A stretch of DNA of 64,000 nucleotides, from contig WELA01006381.1 of the NCBI GenBank assembly GCA_009602735.1, positions 124,001 through 188,000 of the forward strand, read 5' to 3'. The translations under genes and the position numbers were made by a program. This DNA is from Mesotaenium endlicherianum. Taxonomy: Eukaryota > Streptophyta > Zygnematophyceae > Zygnematales > Mesotaeniaceae. Every line of letters begins with the position of its first letter. The stretch's first letter is position 1. Of this stretch, positions 54,619-64,000 are shown in pieces. Under the pieces are notes generated by a model. The model did not search any database and was not told where the DNA came from. It saw nothing but the letters and a program-made list of their open reading frames with translations.

Positions 54619-55618
54619 CCCATACCCCCACACAGGCACGCACACAAGCACGCACGCGTGAATGCAGGCAGAAGTCAGCGCTGCAGAATAAAGATTGTGC
54701 AAGAGGCAATCAAAACTATGCAGCCGCACGGTTCCATCCCAGGTAGAATATCAGAGTGCCCGGCAACACCTTAGAAAAAGAAAGACATACACACATAACA
54801 AACGGTGGCATCAAAATCACAGCTCCCCAAAGAGGTGCAATAGGGAGCCTCCCTCTTGCTTTTTCATAGAACCTCACACTCGCCTCGATTGCTCGTCCGC
54901 CCGCTAGCTTGCTCTCAGATCGAACCGTTCGTATGTTCTTTGGCTCGAAGTGCCGATCATCACCAAGACGTAGAGGTTGCCTCGGCGGGACTTGGGTAAC
55001 TCCCCCGCCAAGTCGAACGACCATCGGTAGAACAGCCCCTGAATGGGCAGGGGGCTGAAGGCAACAGTGCGCGCTGTGAAGCTTGAGCGCACACGGTCAC
55101 AAAGAGTGCAGCTGCTGACGACGTCGGCCACGACCTTAGCCATGCCATGCCACCAGTACTCTGCCTGCAGCAGGCTGCGAGTGCGCTTGACACCGAAGTG
55201 TCCAAGGGCCTCATGAATAGTGCGCGCCAGCTGGCTGCGTATAACAGGCTCAGGGACCACTGAGACGGAGTTGTTGGCCATCACCCGCCTCAGTCGACCC
55301 TCCTTGAAGACAAAATCTTGACTGCGCTTGAGGACGCGGTCGCGCTCCCTCGCGTCCATGCCTGGCACCAGCTCCTTAGCAGCGACGTGCTGCAGCAATG
55401 CGCCATCGTCCCACACGTCCTCGGGCCCGCGCAGCCAGCTGTCCTGCTCTGCTGCTGATGCCAATGCCAGACGCCGCGTGTTGACCACCACCAGGTCGCG
55501 GTCGGTGAGCCCCGCGGGCCCGCGCATCACTGTCCATTGTGAAGGCCGAGAAGGCAGCCGCATGCCAGGCCACTGCCTTGTCCTTATTGTGCCGAGCCAC
55601 GGTCAGATCCCTGAAGGA

Positions 55619-55976
55619 TTATCTAAATGTGGATATTAATCTTCAGCGTATTGGGTCCAAGTATACTGACTATTATTGTACGAGCTTACTCTATATCAAC
55701 GTACTGATATTATGTCCTACATATATACAGGTAATCTCAGCAAATTATACTCTGATACAAAATGTCATTCAACTGACCTTTTCGACAAAGTCAGCAAACT
55801 ACAATATAATACAAAAGTCATCCTGTTGACCTTTTCGACAAAGGCAATAGACTTGCATTCTATCGACAATCATTCGTTTAGATGAACTCGCACATGTGAG
55901 TATATTGACATAATACTTATTTAGTGTTATATTTTATATGCAATTAATTAAATAAATAATGAATTGATTCATTACA
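55619..55976. repeat. Possible partial LTR ending GATTCATTACA
   Basis: This AT-rich non-coding stretch ends ATTGATTCATTACA, the same closing sequence as chromovirus E LTRs, and then joins reverse transcriptase sequence. It contains CTGACCTTTTCGACAAAG-like sequence twice (near 55775 and 55831). The start of an LTR is not recognised. Confidence 0.4.
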
Positions 55977-55977
55977 G

Positions 55978-56204
55978 ATATCGTCGAGGTAAACCTGGAC
56001 AAACTTCCCCAAGTACGCTCTAAACAAATTGTTCATCGTGCTGTGGAATGTCGCTGGTGCATTGGTAAGTTCAAAACTGAGGACTTTGTATTGGAAGTGC
56101 CCAATGGGCGTCCAAAACGCTGTCTTGGGGACCTTTTCCGGTGTGATTCGAATGTGATGATAGTTTTGGGCTAGGTCAAGGGAGGAGAACACGCATACCC
56201 CGTG
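55978..56204 (-). mobile_element. Small gypsy reverse transcriptase fragment
   Basis: Minus-strand translation gives VCVFSSLDLAQNYHHIRI, KTAFWTPIGHFQYKVL, LTNAPATFHSTMNNLF and VQVYLDDI, a Ty3/gypsy RT palm of about 75 residues. It differs from both other gypsy families here, so it is a relic of a third. Confidence 0.85.
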
Positions 56205-58526
56205 TGAAATGAATAGACTTACCAAGAAGCGACTAACAATTAGTAAAACATCTTTATATCAGCAAGTAATCTTCATGGTACTTTTTGTCAACGAATTTTA
56301 ACAATAAAATACAATACACTAGCAGTAAACAATACTCAGAACTCAAATGCAAGTAAACGAGCATCACTCATGCAGTCAATGAACTCATTAATAAGCAAGG
56401 TTAGAAGACATTTTGCATCAATGGCTTCTTGCCTTGGATTCAGATACCACTAAAATGAATTGACTTACAATTAGGCGATTAATTGTTAATAAAAGATCTT
56501 CATATGAGCAAGTAACCTTTATGGTATTTTGTGTTGACGGATTTAACTGCGTAAGACGATACACTAGCAGTAAACAATACTCATAAGTTAAATGCAAGTA
56601 AACGAGCATCAATCATGTAGTCAGTAAACTCACACATAAGCAAGGTTAGAAGGTAGTTTGCATCAATGGCTTCTTGCCTTGGATTCTGATATCTCTCAGT
56701 AAACGGTACAAGAGAGTTGGCCTCGTTTCTGAATGCCAAACTCGAGAGCAACACCTAGCATATGTACATGGAATGAGTTCACTGTTCAACGGCAAGTGCG
56801 ATGGCACCGCCTACCCGGGAGTTAACCACGTTGGTAGGACCTCCGCTAACCAAGTCTACAGCCATCTCCCATCATCCCGAATCGCCATCCACCTTAGGGG
56901 TGTCATCTGGCTACTCATCTAGCACACCATACTTAGATGCATAGCTCGGCAATTTGTTGCTGCCGAGTACGGCAGTCAGCTGACTGTCAAAGAATGTGTC
57001 AAAGAGCTGACCTGGGTCAGCAAGCTGACCTAAGTTGACTTCAGCCTGCTGCCCCTCGCTGAGTCATTAAACTAAGTATTAAGCGTCCAGTAGACTTCAT
57101 ATTAATTAAAGTTCAACAAATTGAACTTATTTAATTATTATATTTAAATGAATATTATATACACTCAATATATTGATTTATTACAATCCCTCCAACTTAA
57201 ATTAATGTCGACTCGACAACACCTGTTAATACTTTGACTGCAACAAAGTAACTCACATGCAACACAAACGCAGACTGGCTTTAAACAAAGACAACAGCAA
57301 ACTAAGTACCAGGGGCTTTATCCTTTGGGGAGTGAAACCTAGACCTGGATCTCCTTCTCCTATCTGGTGGTCTCCTAAAACCTGGGGGCTTAGACCAAGG
57401 TGAACCGAGAGGGGAACGTAGCAACTGGCAAGCCTCCTCTTGCAGAATCTGCAAGTTGATGGAGACAGCCCTCTCCTGTGCAGGTCTCAAAGTGACAGGA
57501 ACATACACTGGCATGCCAGAAGGGTGCTGCATGACATGGACTAAGGCCGGGTACATGCCCTCTATGAGAGGGGGATGCTGGCTGCCCTCTGGCTGCCTCC
57601 TTGGCAGCCCTCCTGTCTGCCTCAGTTTCACCTCCTGGGGTCAGACTCCTCCTGCTAAAACTTCCCAGCCACTTGAGCTCTGGATCTCCTGGTAGGCTGG
57701 TATCCCCAAGCTACTGCAAGGCTGCCTGTGCCAAGGACCGCCTAGTCCTCTACAGAGTGGGGGATGTAGCAGGAATTTGTGCCTCAACAGGGCTAGACTT
57801 CTCTCCTGCGCCTTCCTCCTCTTCGTCCTCCTGTTCTTTCGAGACTTTTGGAGTCTCTCTGGTCACCTCCTTCAGCCGTTCTCGAGGAAAAGAGTATCCC
57901 ACTGACCTCCCTCTTTTGGGTGCTTGTGGGGGTTGTTGAGTCCTGACCGCATATAGGTCCTTCTCCCCCTGCTTACTTGCCCATTTAACATAAGCATGCT
58001 TCCCCTTAGAGAAAGAATCTCTAGCCCTGGTCCTATCCTTCTGCGTCTCCTGACTCATGCAATTGTTGACCCCATCCAGTCTTGGGTCCCATGCTGCAAT
58101 GTGAGGTGGCAGCACTATTTTCCCTTGCAAGTCTGCCAAGAAATTGTCTTCCTCAGCTCTGTCATTTAGCTGGTCCCTCATGTTGATAGTCATCCAGCGC
58201 CAGTCAGTGGGCTGCAGGAAGAAAGCAGGGTCTGTCCTCTTCAGAGTACAACGGTGCCAGTGTCTCGAGAAGTCCAGCTGGCTAGTCTCCCTTGCCAAGA
58301 ACTCTCAGCTTCTTCTCTCCACCTCGTTATACATGGCCTTGAATCAGATGTAGGAAGTGGCATCCTTGAAGCTCTCTGGGTCCATAGGGATCAATCTGAT
58401 GACCCTGTCTATGCCCCAGATCCCAGGTATTGGCACAGCTTCACATTTGTTCATCTGGGCCTGTGCCTTGGCCACCCGGACCGTATATCCTACCATCATG
58501 GCATAGTCATGGTACAGTAGGAGCCC
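56205..58526 (-). mobile_element. Chromovirus E family, partial second copy
   Basis: An LTR fragment (56205-56445) abuts, over only 5 bases, a longer LTR (56451-57185) ending TTTATTACA. The purine tract (read on the minus strand) and the accessory frames follow (57302-58430). The piece ends where copy B of the methyltransferase/PHD element begins at 58527. It is broken and more diverged than the copy at 33123. Confidence 0.85.
57302..58430 (-). mobile_element. Accessory protein relatives in the second chromovirus E copy
   Basis: Two minus-strand frames match the accessory protein at 33939-35042. Frame 57750-58298 has PTDWRWMTI, LPPHIAAWDPRLDG, FSKGKHAYVKWA and an acidic EQEDEEEEGAGE tract. 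Frame 57302-57631 has MQHPSGMPVYV, LRSPLGSPW and RRRRSRSRFHSP. Further upstream, YAMMVGYT and PIPGIWG match the part near 35060-35160. Conservation of N-domain, acidic tract and Arg/Ser tail in two diverged copies supports a real protein. This copy is broken. Confidence 0.78.
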
Positions 58527-59792
58527 TGTCGTGCGTTACGAGGTTGAGTGCGCACCATAGGCATAAGCAACACATCATAGGCAAGCAGGCTTGGCTGCAA
58601 TGGAGTCTATAATACATGTGGCGTTATAGCCAAAAAGGGAGTCAGGTCCAAAATGTTTTAATTAAGGGATGTGTACTCTCCAGAGTGAGCACCTCAAGAC
58701 TGTAATCTGGTAGGAAAACAACTAATGAAGTATGGCCCAAAAGATCATTGGAAGCACATCATGATCTTCAGAGTAGTCCTATGGCAAGGGCTTAAGCTGT
58801 GACTTTGCTCACCACTTGTGAAGTTCTTCAAGTGACTGGAAGCCTGGAGGGCTTGCTCTTCACAAGAGGGTAACTAAGTGGTCCTGAAAACACAAGAGAT
58901 AAAAGTGTAAGCTTTACTGATAATCTCTGTTACTTACACCTGGCATGATGGACTTCTGAAAGATGTCTCTTCTAGGAACATGTCTAGTACTTATAGTCTT
59001 GGAAATCCGGCGGGGTATGCGGCGGATCCAATGCATGTAGTCACTCTAGGAGGCTCTCCTGTGTCCACTAATGTGTACAAGGCATGTACTAGCACTCCTA
59101 TAGGCTAAGCATAACTCAAACCAATCAAAGCAAGGTGCGTAGGATATGCTACGTGTCCCTCATTGGCCGAGCTTACCTTGAGTGATTCTACCTAGATAGC
59201 GCCTCAAAAGTGGATCTGAAAATTGAGGAAGCTTCCTCTAGGAGTAGGTGATGCAGTCACCAAGTTATAGCCTCAATGATGCACATATACTATGGGAATG
59301 CAAAGCTTATGTAGGCTAAGGGGCTCGCGGATTTGTGCGCACAAAGCTTGGGGTCACGAAGAGCCAACAATGTCACCTTTGGGGACATTGAGTCACAAAT
59401 TAGGTCTTGGGAAAGTTTCGCTAGGGACCGGTAGGTGGCGCGGACTAGATCGCACCCATCTCGCTCGATATTTGACCAAATTGGTGTCATTCGGAAGATG
59501 CTTCAACGCGCTACACGTTGGTGACTTGGAAATCTAGAAAAGGTCAACATACGGATGCGTAAAGTCAATGCAAAGGTTGCCTTCCTAGGTTGATGTTTCG
59601 CACATGTGGAGCTTGGTTTTTATAAGACAACCTCGACTCAATAAATCATGACAGCTGTCGTGCGTTACGAGGTCGAGTGCGCACCATAGGCATAAGCAAC
59701 ACATCATAGGCAAGCAGGCTTTGCTGCAATGGAGTCTATAATACATGTGGCGTTATAGCCAAAAAGGGAGTCAGGTCGAAAATGTTTTAATT
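58527..59792 (-). repeat. 3' terminal region of copy B with 137-bp direct repeats at both ends
   Basis: On the + strand, 58527-58663 and 59656-59792 are near-identical (TGTCGTGCGTTACGAGG...AAAATGTTTTAATT), with about 1 kb between them. The spacer matches that of copy C on the other strand. A G run (read on the minus strand) separates the inner repeat from the integrase frame. Confidence 0.9.
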
Positions 59793-59805
59793 CCCCCCCC
59801 AGCTC

Positions 59806-61947
59806 TCAGCCTCTAGCTGATGGGCTGTGTGTGCTGCCTAAGGCTAGCTCAGTGCAATCTCCGCACAACCAGTCTCCAGCTGGCACGCGGGCCAGCGGCG
59901 GGTTGAGGCAGCCGATGTGGAAGCCGAGGTTGCAGCTGTCGCAGAGCAGCATCTTGGCCTCCTGGCCAGTGCTGTGACAGATCTGGCACGCCCAGTCCTT
60001 GGGCGGCCGCGCGTCGCGGGGACGGACCTGCAAGTCAAGGTTAGGAAGGTGGCACGGCCCACAGTTCTTCGTGTGGTCCTTGTGAAGACGGCCATCTGCG
60101 CCTTCCAGCTCCAAGACTCCTGACGCCAAGGCACGCTTGACGCGCAGGATGACCGGCGAGCTGCTGGTGTCGAGGGTGTTTTTCGTCTGGCGTCGCAGGT
60201 ACACGAAGTCACCTGCGGAAAACTGCAACACCCGCGGACGATAGGCTCCTCCACGAGTCATGGCGTACCTCAGTGTGTCGCGATGCTGTGGGATGCTGAA
60301 GTTATCCATGGCCATGGGCATCAGGCGCCGAAAGAGCTGAGCACGATGCCCGATAAGACCACTCCATGTCTTGGGAGTGTCCAAGTCCAAGACGTTTTCA
60401 GCCACAGTCCTGGCTGCTGCTGGGAGGATGGGCAGTCGGCCGTAGAGAAGGAAGTAGGGAGAGTGCGAGGCCAGGGAGGCCTGCTTACTGAACCTGTACC
60501 CCATCGCCAGCCAAGGGAGGGCGTCGTCCCAGTGGGTACGGTCGTGGGCAAGGCAGTACTTCCGCAACCCTAGCTTGACGGTCTGCACCATGCGCTCGGC
60601 GAGGCCGTCAGCCTGAGGATGGTCGCGAGAGGTGGTGCGGTGGTTGATCATAGAGCTCTCCAGCAGCTTCTGAAAGCTGCCCTGGAACTCCTTGCCCTGG
60701 TCGGTCAGCACCTCAGCGCAGCCGCCAAAACGGCTAAGGACCTGATTGAGGAAGGCCTGAGCGATCCCCTCACTGGCCTTGCTGGACAAGGGCACGAGCT
60801 CCATCCACTTGGACATGTGCTCAATCATCACCAAGACGTAGAGGTTGCCCTGGCGAGACTTGGGCAGCTCTCCAGCCAAGTCAAGCGACCACCTGTAGAA
60901 CAGCCCCTGAATAGGAAGGGGGCTGAGGGCAACGGTGCGCGCTGTGAAGCTCGAGCGCACACGGTCGCAGAGAGTGCAGCTGCTGACGACAGCGGCGACG
61001 ACCTTAGTCATGCCGTGCCACCAGTACTTGGCCTGAAGAAGACTGAGGGTGCGCTTGACACCGAAGTGCCCGAGGGACTCGTGCACTCGGCGCACCAGCT
61101 GACTGCGTATGGCAGGCTCGGGGACCACCAGGACGGAGCCGTCCGCCATCACGCGCCGCACGCGCCCCTCCATGAAAATGAAGTCGCGGCTGCGCCTGAG
61201 GATGCGGTCGCGCTCGCGTGCGCTGACATCGGGTGCCAACTCCTTGGCCGTGATGTACTGCAGAACTGGGGCGTCGTCCCACACGTCCTCAAGACGGCGC
61301 TGCCAGTTGTCCTGGTCCTCTGCCGCTGCCAGGGCCAATTGCCGAGTGGTGACGATCACCATGTCCAGGCTAGTGAGCCCTGCGGGCCGCACATCGCCGT
61401 CCACGGTGAAGGCCAGGAAGGCCGCCGCGTGCCAGGCCACCGGCTCATCCTCATCGTGGCGGGCCACAGTGAGATCCCTTGAGGAGGGCAGCGGGTTACG
61501 GCTGAGACCGTCAACGTCCAGGTTGGTCGAGCCTGGACGGTGGTGCACGTCAAAGGTGTACTCCTGCAAGATAAGCGCCCACCGTGCGTACTTGCCGGTC
61601 AAGCGCTCCGACGTCATGAGCCACTTAAGTGGCTGATGGTCGGTGACCAGGCGGAAGTGCGTGCCGTAGAGATAGTGCCTGAAGTGAACGATCGCCCAGA
61701 TCGCTGCTAGGCACTCCCCCTCGTAGGAGCCGTAGTTGCCTTCCGCGCGGTTGTTGCTGCGGCTGGCGTAGGCCACCACATGCTCGAAGCCGTCATGCTC
61801 CTGCACCAGCACAACGCCCAGCCCTGCTTGCGACCAGTCGGTGTGGAGGATGAAGGGCTTCGCGTAGTCAGGACGCCGAAGCACAGGAGCGCTCACCAGC
61901 AGCTCCTTCAGCTTATCGAATGCCGCCTGCTGCTCTGGTCCCCACAC
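59806..61947 (-). mobile_element. RNase H, integrase and PHD finger of copy B
   Basis: This open frame of 713 codons looks whole over this span. RNase H covers residues about 28-125 (HTDWSQAGLGVVLVQ, ASRSNNRAEGNYGSYEGE, LVTDHQPLKWL). The HHCC zinc domain lies at about 290-345 (VHESLGHFGVKRTL...CTLCD). The integrase core (about 365-490) has D, D and E in LDLAGELP, VLTDQGKEFQG and HPQADGLAERMV. A beta domain follows (FSAGDFVYLRRQ). A C4HC3 PHD finger occupies residues 654-698 (C-Q-I-C, C-D-S-C, H-I-G-C, C-G-D-C). The PHD occupies the place of the chromodomain in chromoviruses and may direct integration to chromatin with particular H3 marks (inference). Confidence 0.93.
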
Positions 61948-61999
61948 GTAGGCAACGCCCTAGCGGAGCAAGTCGTTGAGCGGCTTGGCTAGCTCGCTG

Positions 62000-63060
62000 A
62001 ACCCTGGCACGAAGCGGCGGTAGTAGTTGGCGATGCCGAGGAAGGCCCGCAGCTGCGAGAGATCTGTAGGAGGTGGGATGCCTGTGATGGCCAAGATTAT
62101 CGCCAGCTAGGGTGCCAAGCCGCTGGAGGAGAGCAGGTGGCCAAGGTACTCCACCTCGCGGGTCCCAAAACTGCACTTGCCTGGATGGCACTTGAGCCCA
62201 GCGGCCTCCAAGCGGTCCAGGACAGCAGTGATGTGGGCCACATGCTCCCCAAACGTCTGACTGAAGACGAGCACGTCATCGATGTAGCATCGGGCAAAGG
62301 ACAGCCCGGCCAGCTCCTTATCCATCACCCTCTGAAAGGTAGCTAGCGCGTTCTTCAACCCAAACGGCATCACCACCCACTCATAGAGGCGCTGTGCTCC
62401 CCAGAATGCCGTCTTATGCTGGTCCTCCTCGGCGATGGGAATCTGGTTGAAGCCCTGACGCAGATCAAGCACTGAGAACCAAGTGCACGTGCCAATGTCG
62501 TCAAAGATCTCGTCAGGCGTCGGCATAGGATATCTGTCCTGCTCGGTGACCTCGTTCAGCCTACGATAGTCACCGCACATCCTCTTCTCGGACCAGTTGC
62601 CCGAGGCATCCTTCTTGGCTGGCATGACCGTGGGTGCGGCATAGCGAGAGGAGGACTCCCGAATGAGCTGGCTATCCTCCAGCTTGCCTGTTTGCGCGCT
62701 GATCAAGCCATCCTCGAAGTGGCTGTAGCGATAACGTTTCAGGAAAATGGGCTCCTGCAACGTGAGAGTAATCCGCATGGGGTCCCCCCTACAACGCTCG
62801 AGATTGTGCATGCCGCTGGCAAAGCTGGTGCTGCGCCTCCCGTCCAGCAGTGCCGTCAACTGTGCAGCCTGCGCCTTGGTGAGTGTCCCCCCCAGCCTCC
62901 ATGTTGGTGGAGCTGGTGGCGTCGCCTGGCCTGCAGCTGGAGTCTCTTGTCTTGCCGCTGGTGCAGGTGTCACCTGCCCTGCAGCGGTTGGCGCTCGGCC
63001 TGCCGCGGGTACCTGCACCGTGGCAGCTGCGGCCAGCTGCTTGGCACCGTCTGCCTGCAA
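62000..63060 (-). mobile_element. Linker and reverse transcriptase of copy B
   Basis: The main frame (63060-62107) starts in an alanine/proline-rich linker (residues 1-55), then has GMHNLERCRGDPMRITL, RYRYSHFEDGLIS, RYAAPTVMPAKKDASG, CGDYRRLNEVTEQDRYPMP, CTWFSVLDLRQGFNQIPI, MPFGLKNALATFQRVM, the catalytic CYIDDVLVFS and VEYLGHLLSSSG. This is a Ty3/gypsy RT with Y-x-D-D-type active site. The thumb continues towards the next frame. The methyltransferase frame overlaps its start. Confidence 0.92.
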
Positions 63061-63359
63061 GCGAGGAAAAAGAAAGGGTGACCGGGACTCCCTGGGTCGC
63101 TGTGAGGACTCCTCTCTCCGCCGTCCCCCCCCAGCGAACCAGAGTCCTCCCTGCGTGGCGGTGGGGAGGTGGGACGCGCGCGCGCCTGTGGTGCAAGCCC
63201 TGCCTGCTGAGGATGCCAGGTCGTGCCGGGCGGGGCCTGATTGTCATCGTCGGTGGAGTCATCGTCCATATCGTTGGCAGGCCGAGGCAACTCGGGATGC
63301 CAGGCTGCGGCATAGAGAGGTGCCAAGGCCTGCGTCTGCAGGAGAATCCACGTGAGGAC

Positions 63360-64000
63360 GTTGGCGTCGATCGCCTGCCCCAAGAGGCAAATGCGGTTCA
63401 CCTCAGTGAGACCGTCCACCTGTGTAAGATGCGGCGGGAAGCCCATGGCACGCTCCATCTCCGCAGGGCGCGGCCTGTCAAACATGCCAGTCTCCAGGTC
63501 GATGACCATCCCGCGCTGATCCCCGACGAAGGCGTCGCTATCGTAACGGCTGACGAAAGTAGGCAGCGCGCGAGTGACATCATGCAGGACTTCACACTGG
63601 GCCATGGAGGGATGTGGTAGTGCAGTTACGCGCTGGGCCAGACGAGGGGCATCAAGGATGGAGTCGACGGTGGGTGGGTGACGTGGATGTGAGGCGGCCA
63701 ACGCCTCGAGAGTACCTGGCATCGCCAGGTTCGTGAAGTAGGCGCGGACGCGGTGCGCAAAGGAACCAACCTGGGCAGCGTCGGTGACGGCCTCACGGCC
63801 GACGTAGCTGCTGCAAAGAGCGAAGTCGGCGCTAACATCGGGTCGGCGATCGTGGCGCGCGGCCACGTTCTCCAGGACCCACGCGAGTGTGTGTGGCGGC
63901 TGGCGATCCTCAACAATGTTGAGGACGCGGAGCAAGTGCCAGAAGAGGGCCGTGCGGGGATCGCTGAGCGCCCTGCCACGCCCGGCTCTGGAGAAGCCCT
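63360..64000 (-). mobile_element. Dnmt3-like DNA methyltransferase of copy B (edge-truncated)
   Basis: The frame 63935-62970 and its extension to the edge carry, in order: GFSRAGRGRALSDPRTALFW following motif IV (at the edge), motif VI LENV (residues 21-24 of the frame), a motif-VIII-like AHRVRAYFTNL (60-70), FVSRYDSDAFV (127-137), motif IX EMERAMGFPPHLTQV (159-173) and motif X LLGQAIDANVLTWIL (184-198). The M-E-R-xx-G-FP-x-H-x-T-x-V string closely resembles mammalian Dnmt3. After it come a DDDSTDDD acidic run and a proline-rich linker to RT. The enzyme would methylate cytosine C5. Motif I lies outside the window but is seen in copy A. Confidence 0.88.

Larger units (their letters stand above)
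53441..55618 (-). mobile_element. PHD-type gypsy element, partial copy D
   Basis: This is a minus-strand partial copy. In element order it starts just after RNase H (near 55618), runs through the HHCC domain and start of the integrase core (55563-54950), then a stretch of unrelated sequence that includes the assembly gap, the rest of integrase and the PHD (about 54395-53590), and ends with one 133-bp terminal repeat (53441-53573). Unlike copies B and C it has a single terminal repeat and no 1-kb spacer. The copy has several breaks. Confidence 0.85.
58527..64000 (-). mobile_element. Methyltransferase/PHD gypsy element, copy B (runs off the right edge)
   Basis: This is the most complete copy of the family. 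In element order on the minus strand it has a Dnmt3-like methyltransferase (64000-63360, start beyond the window), a linker, Ty3/gypsy reverse transcriptase (about 62890-62000), RNase H, integrase and PHD finger in one 713-codon frame (61947-59806), and the terminal region (59792-58527). It lies in the accessory frame of a chromovirus E copy. gag and the 5' end would be beyond 64000. It looks only lightly damaged, with about two to four breaks inside the window, so it is younger than copies A and D. Confidence 0.92.

Noticed and set aside
60619-61482. Plus-strand frame of 287 codons
   Set aside because: It is the antisense shadow of the integrase/RNase H frame of copy B, kept open by GC-rich codon use.

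Overview
The window reads as nuclear DNA of a streptophyte, most likely a large-genome charophyte alga such as a Chara-like species (inference). The evidence is a spliced gene for the minor antenna protein CP24 (LHCB6), a protein known from land plants and their closest algal relatives, followed by more than 55 kb of nested transposable elements. CP24 is the only host gene I can name.

Layout. 1-520: upstream region of LHCB6. 521-1638: LHCB6, three exons, + strand. 1639-4592: no recognised feature. 4597-5690: fold-back (long inverted repeat) element. 5949-22042: a Ty3/gypsy chromovirus on the + strand with matched LTRs, tRNA-iMet-type primer site, polypurine tract and a perfect 5-bp target duplication. 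It split an unrecognised reading frame (5691-5943 / 22043-22290). It has itself received a hAT-like element (6876-16450, which carries a young internally reduced LTR element at 7117-11794 and a possible captured gene fragment) and a 476-bp TRIM (17157-17632).

22310-24960: part of a different gypsy-type element, minus strand, in which a Dnmt3-like cytosine-5 DNA methyltransferase lies upstream of reverse transcriptase. 26.1-53.4 kb: a DIRS-like retroelement broken into pieces by later arrivals: a solo LTR (27209-27901); a hAT transposon (29949-46245) that contains a second chromovirus (33123-39714) and a piggyBac (41536-44704) with a solo LTR inside it; and a second piggyBac (46426-52880) that contains part of a PHD-finger gypsy element (48015-51211). 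53441-55618: another partial PHD-finger gypsy, including a 200-base assembly gap. 55619-58526: chromovirus relics. 58527-64000: the best copy of the methyltransferase/PHD gypsy element, minus strand, running off the right edge.

The most notable system is that last family. One element carries a DNA methyltransferase (writer) in front of its polymerase and a PHD finger (a chromatin-reader fold) at the C-terminus of its integrase, where chromoviruses carry a chromodomain. A second candidate novelty is a conserved accessory protein of unknown function encoded downstream of the chromodomain in the 33-39 kb chromovirus family. The retroelement copies are old and broken; the insertion order can be read from target duplications at almost every boundary.
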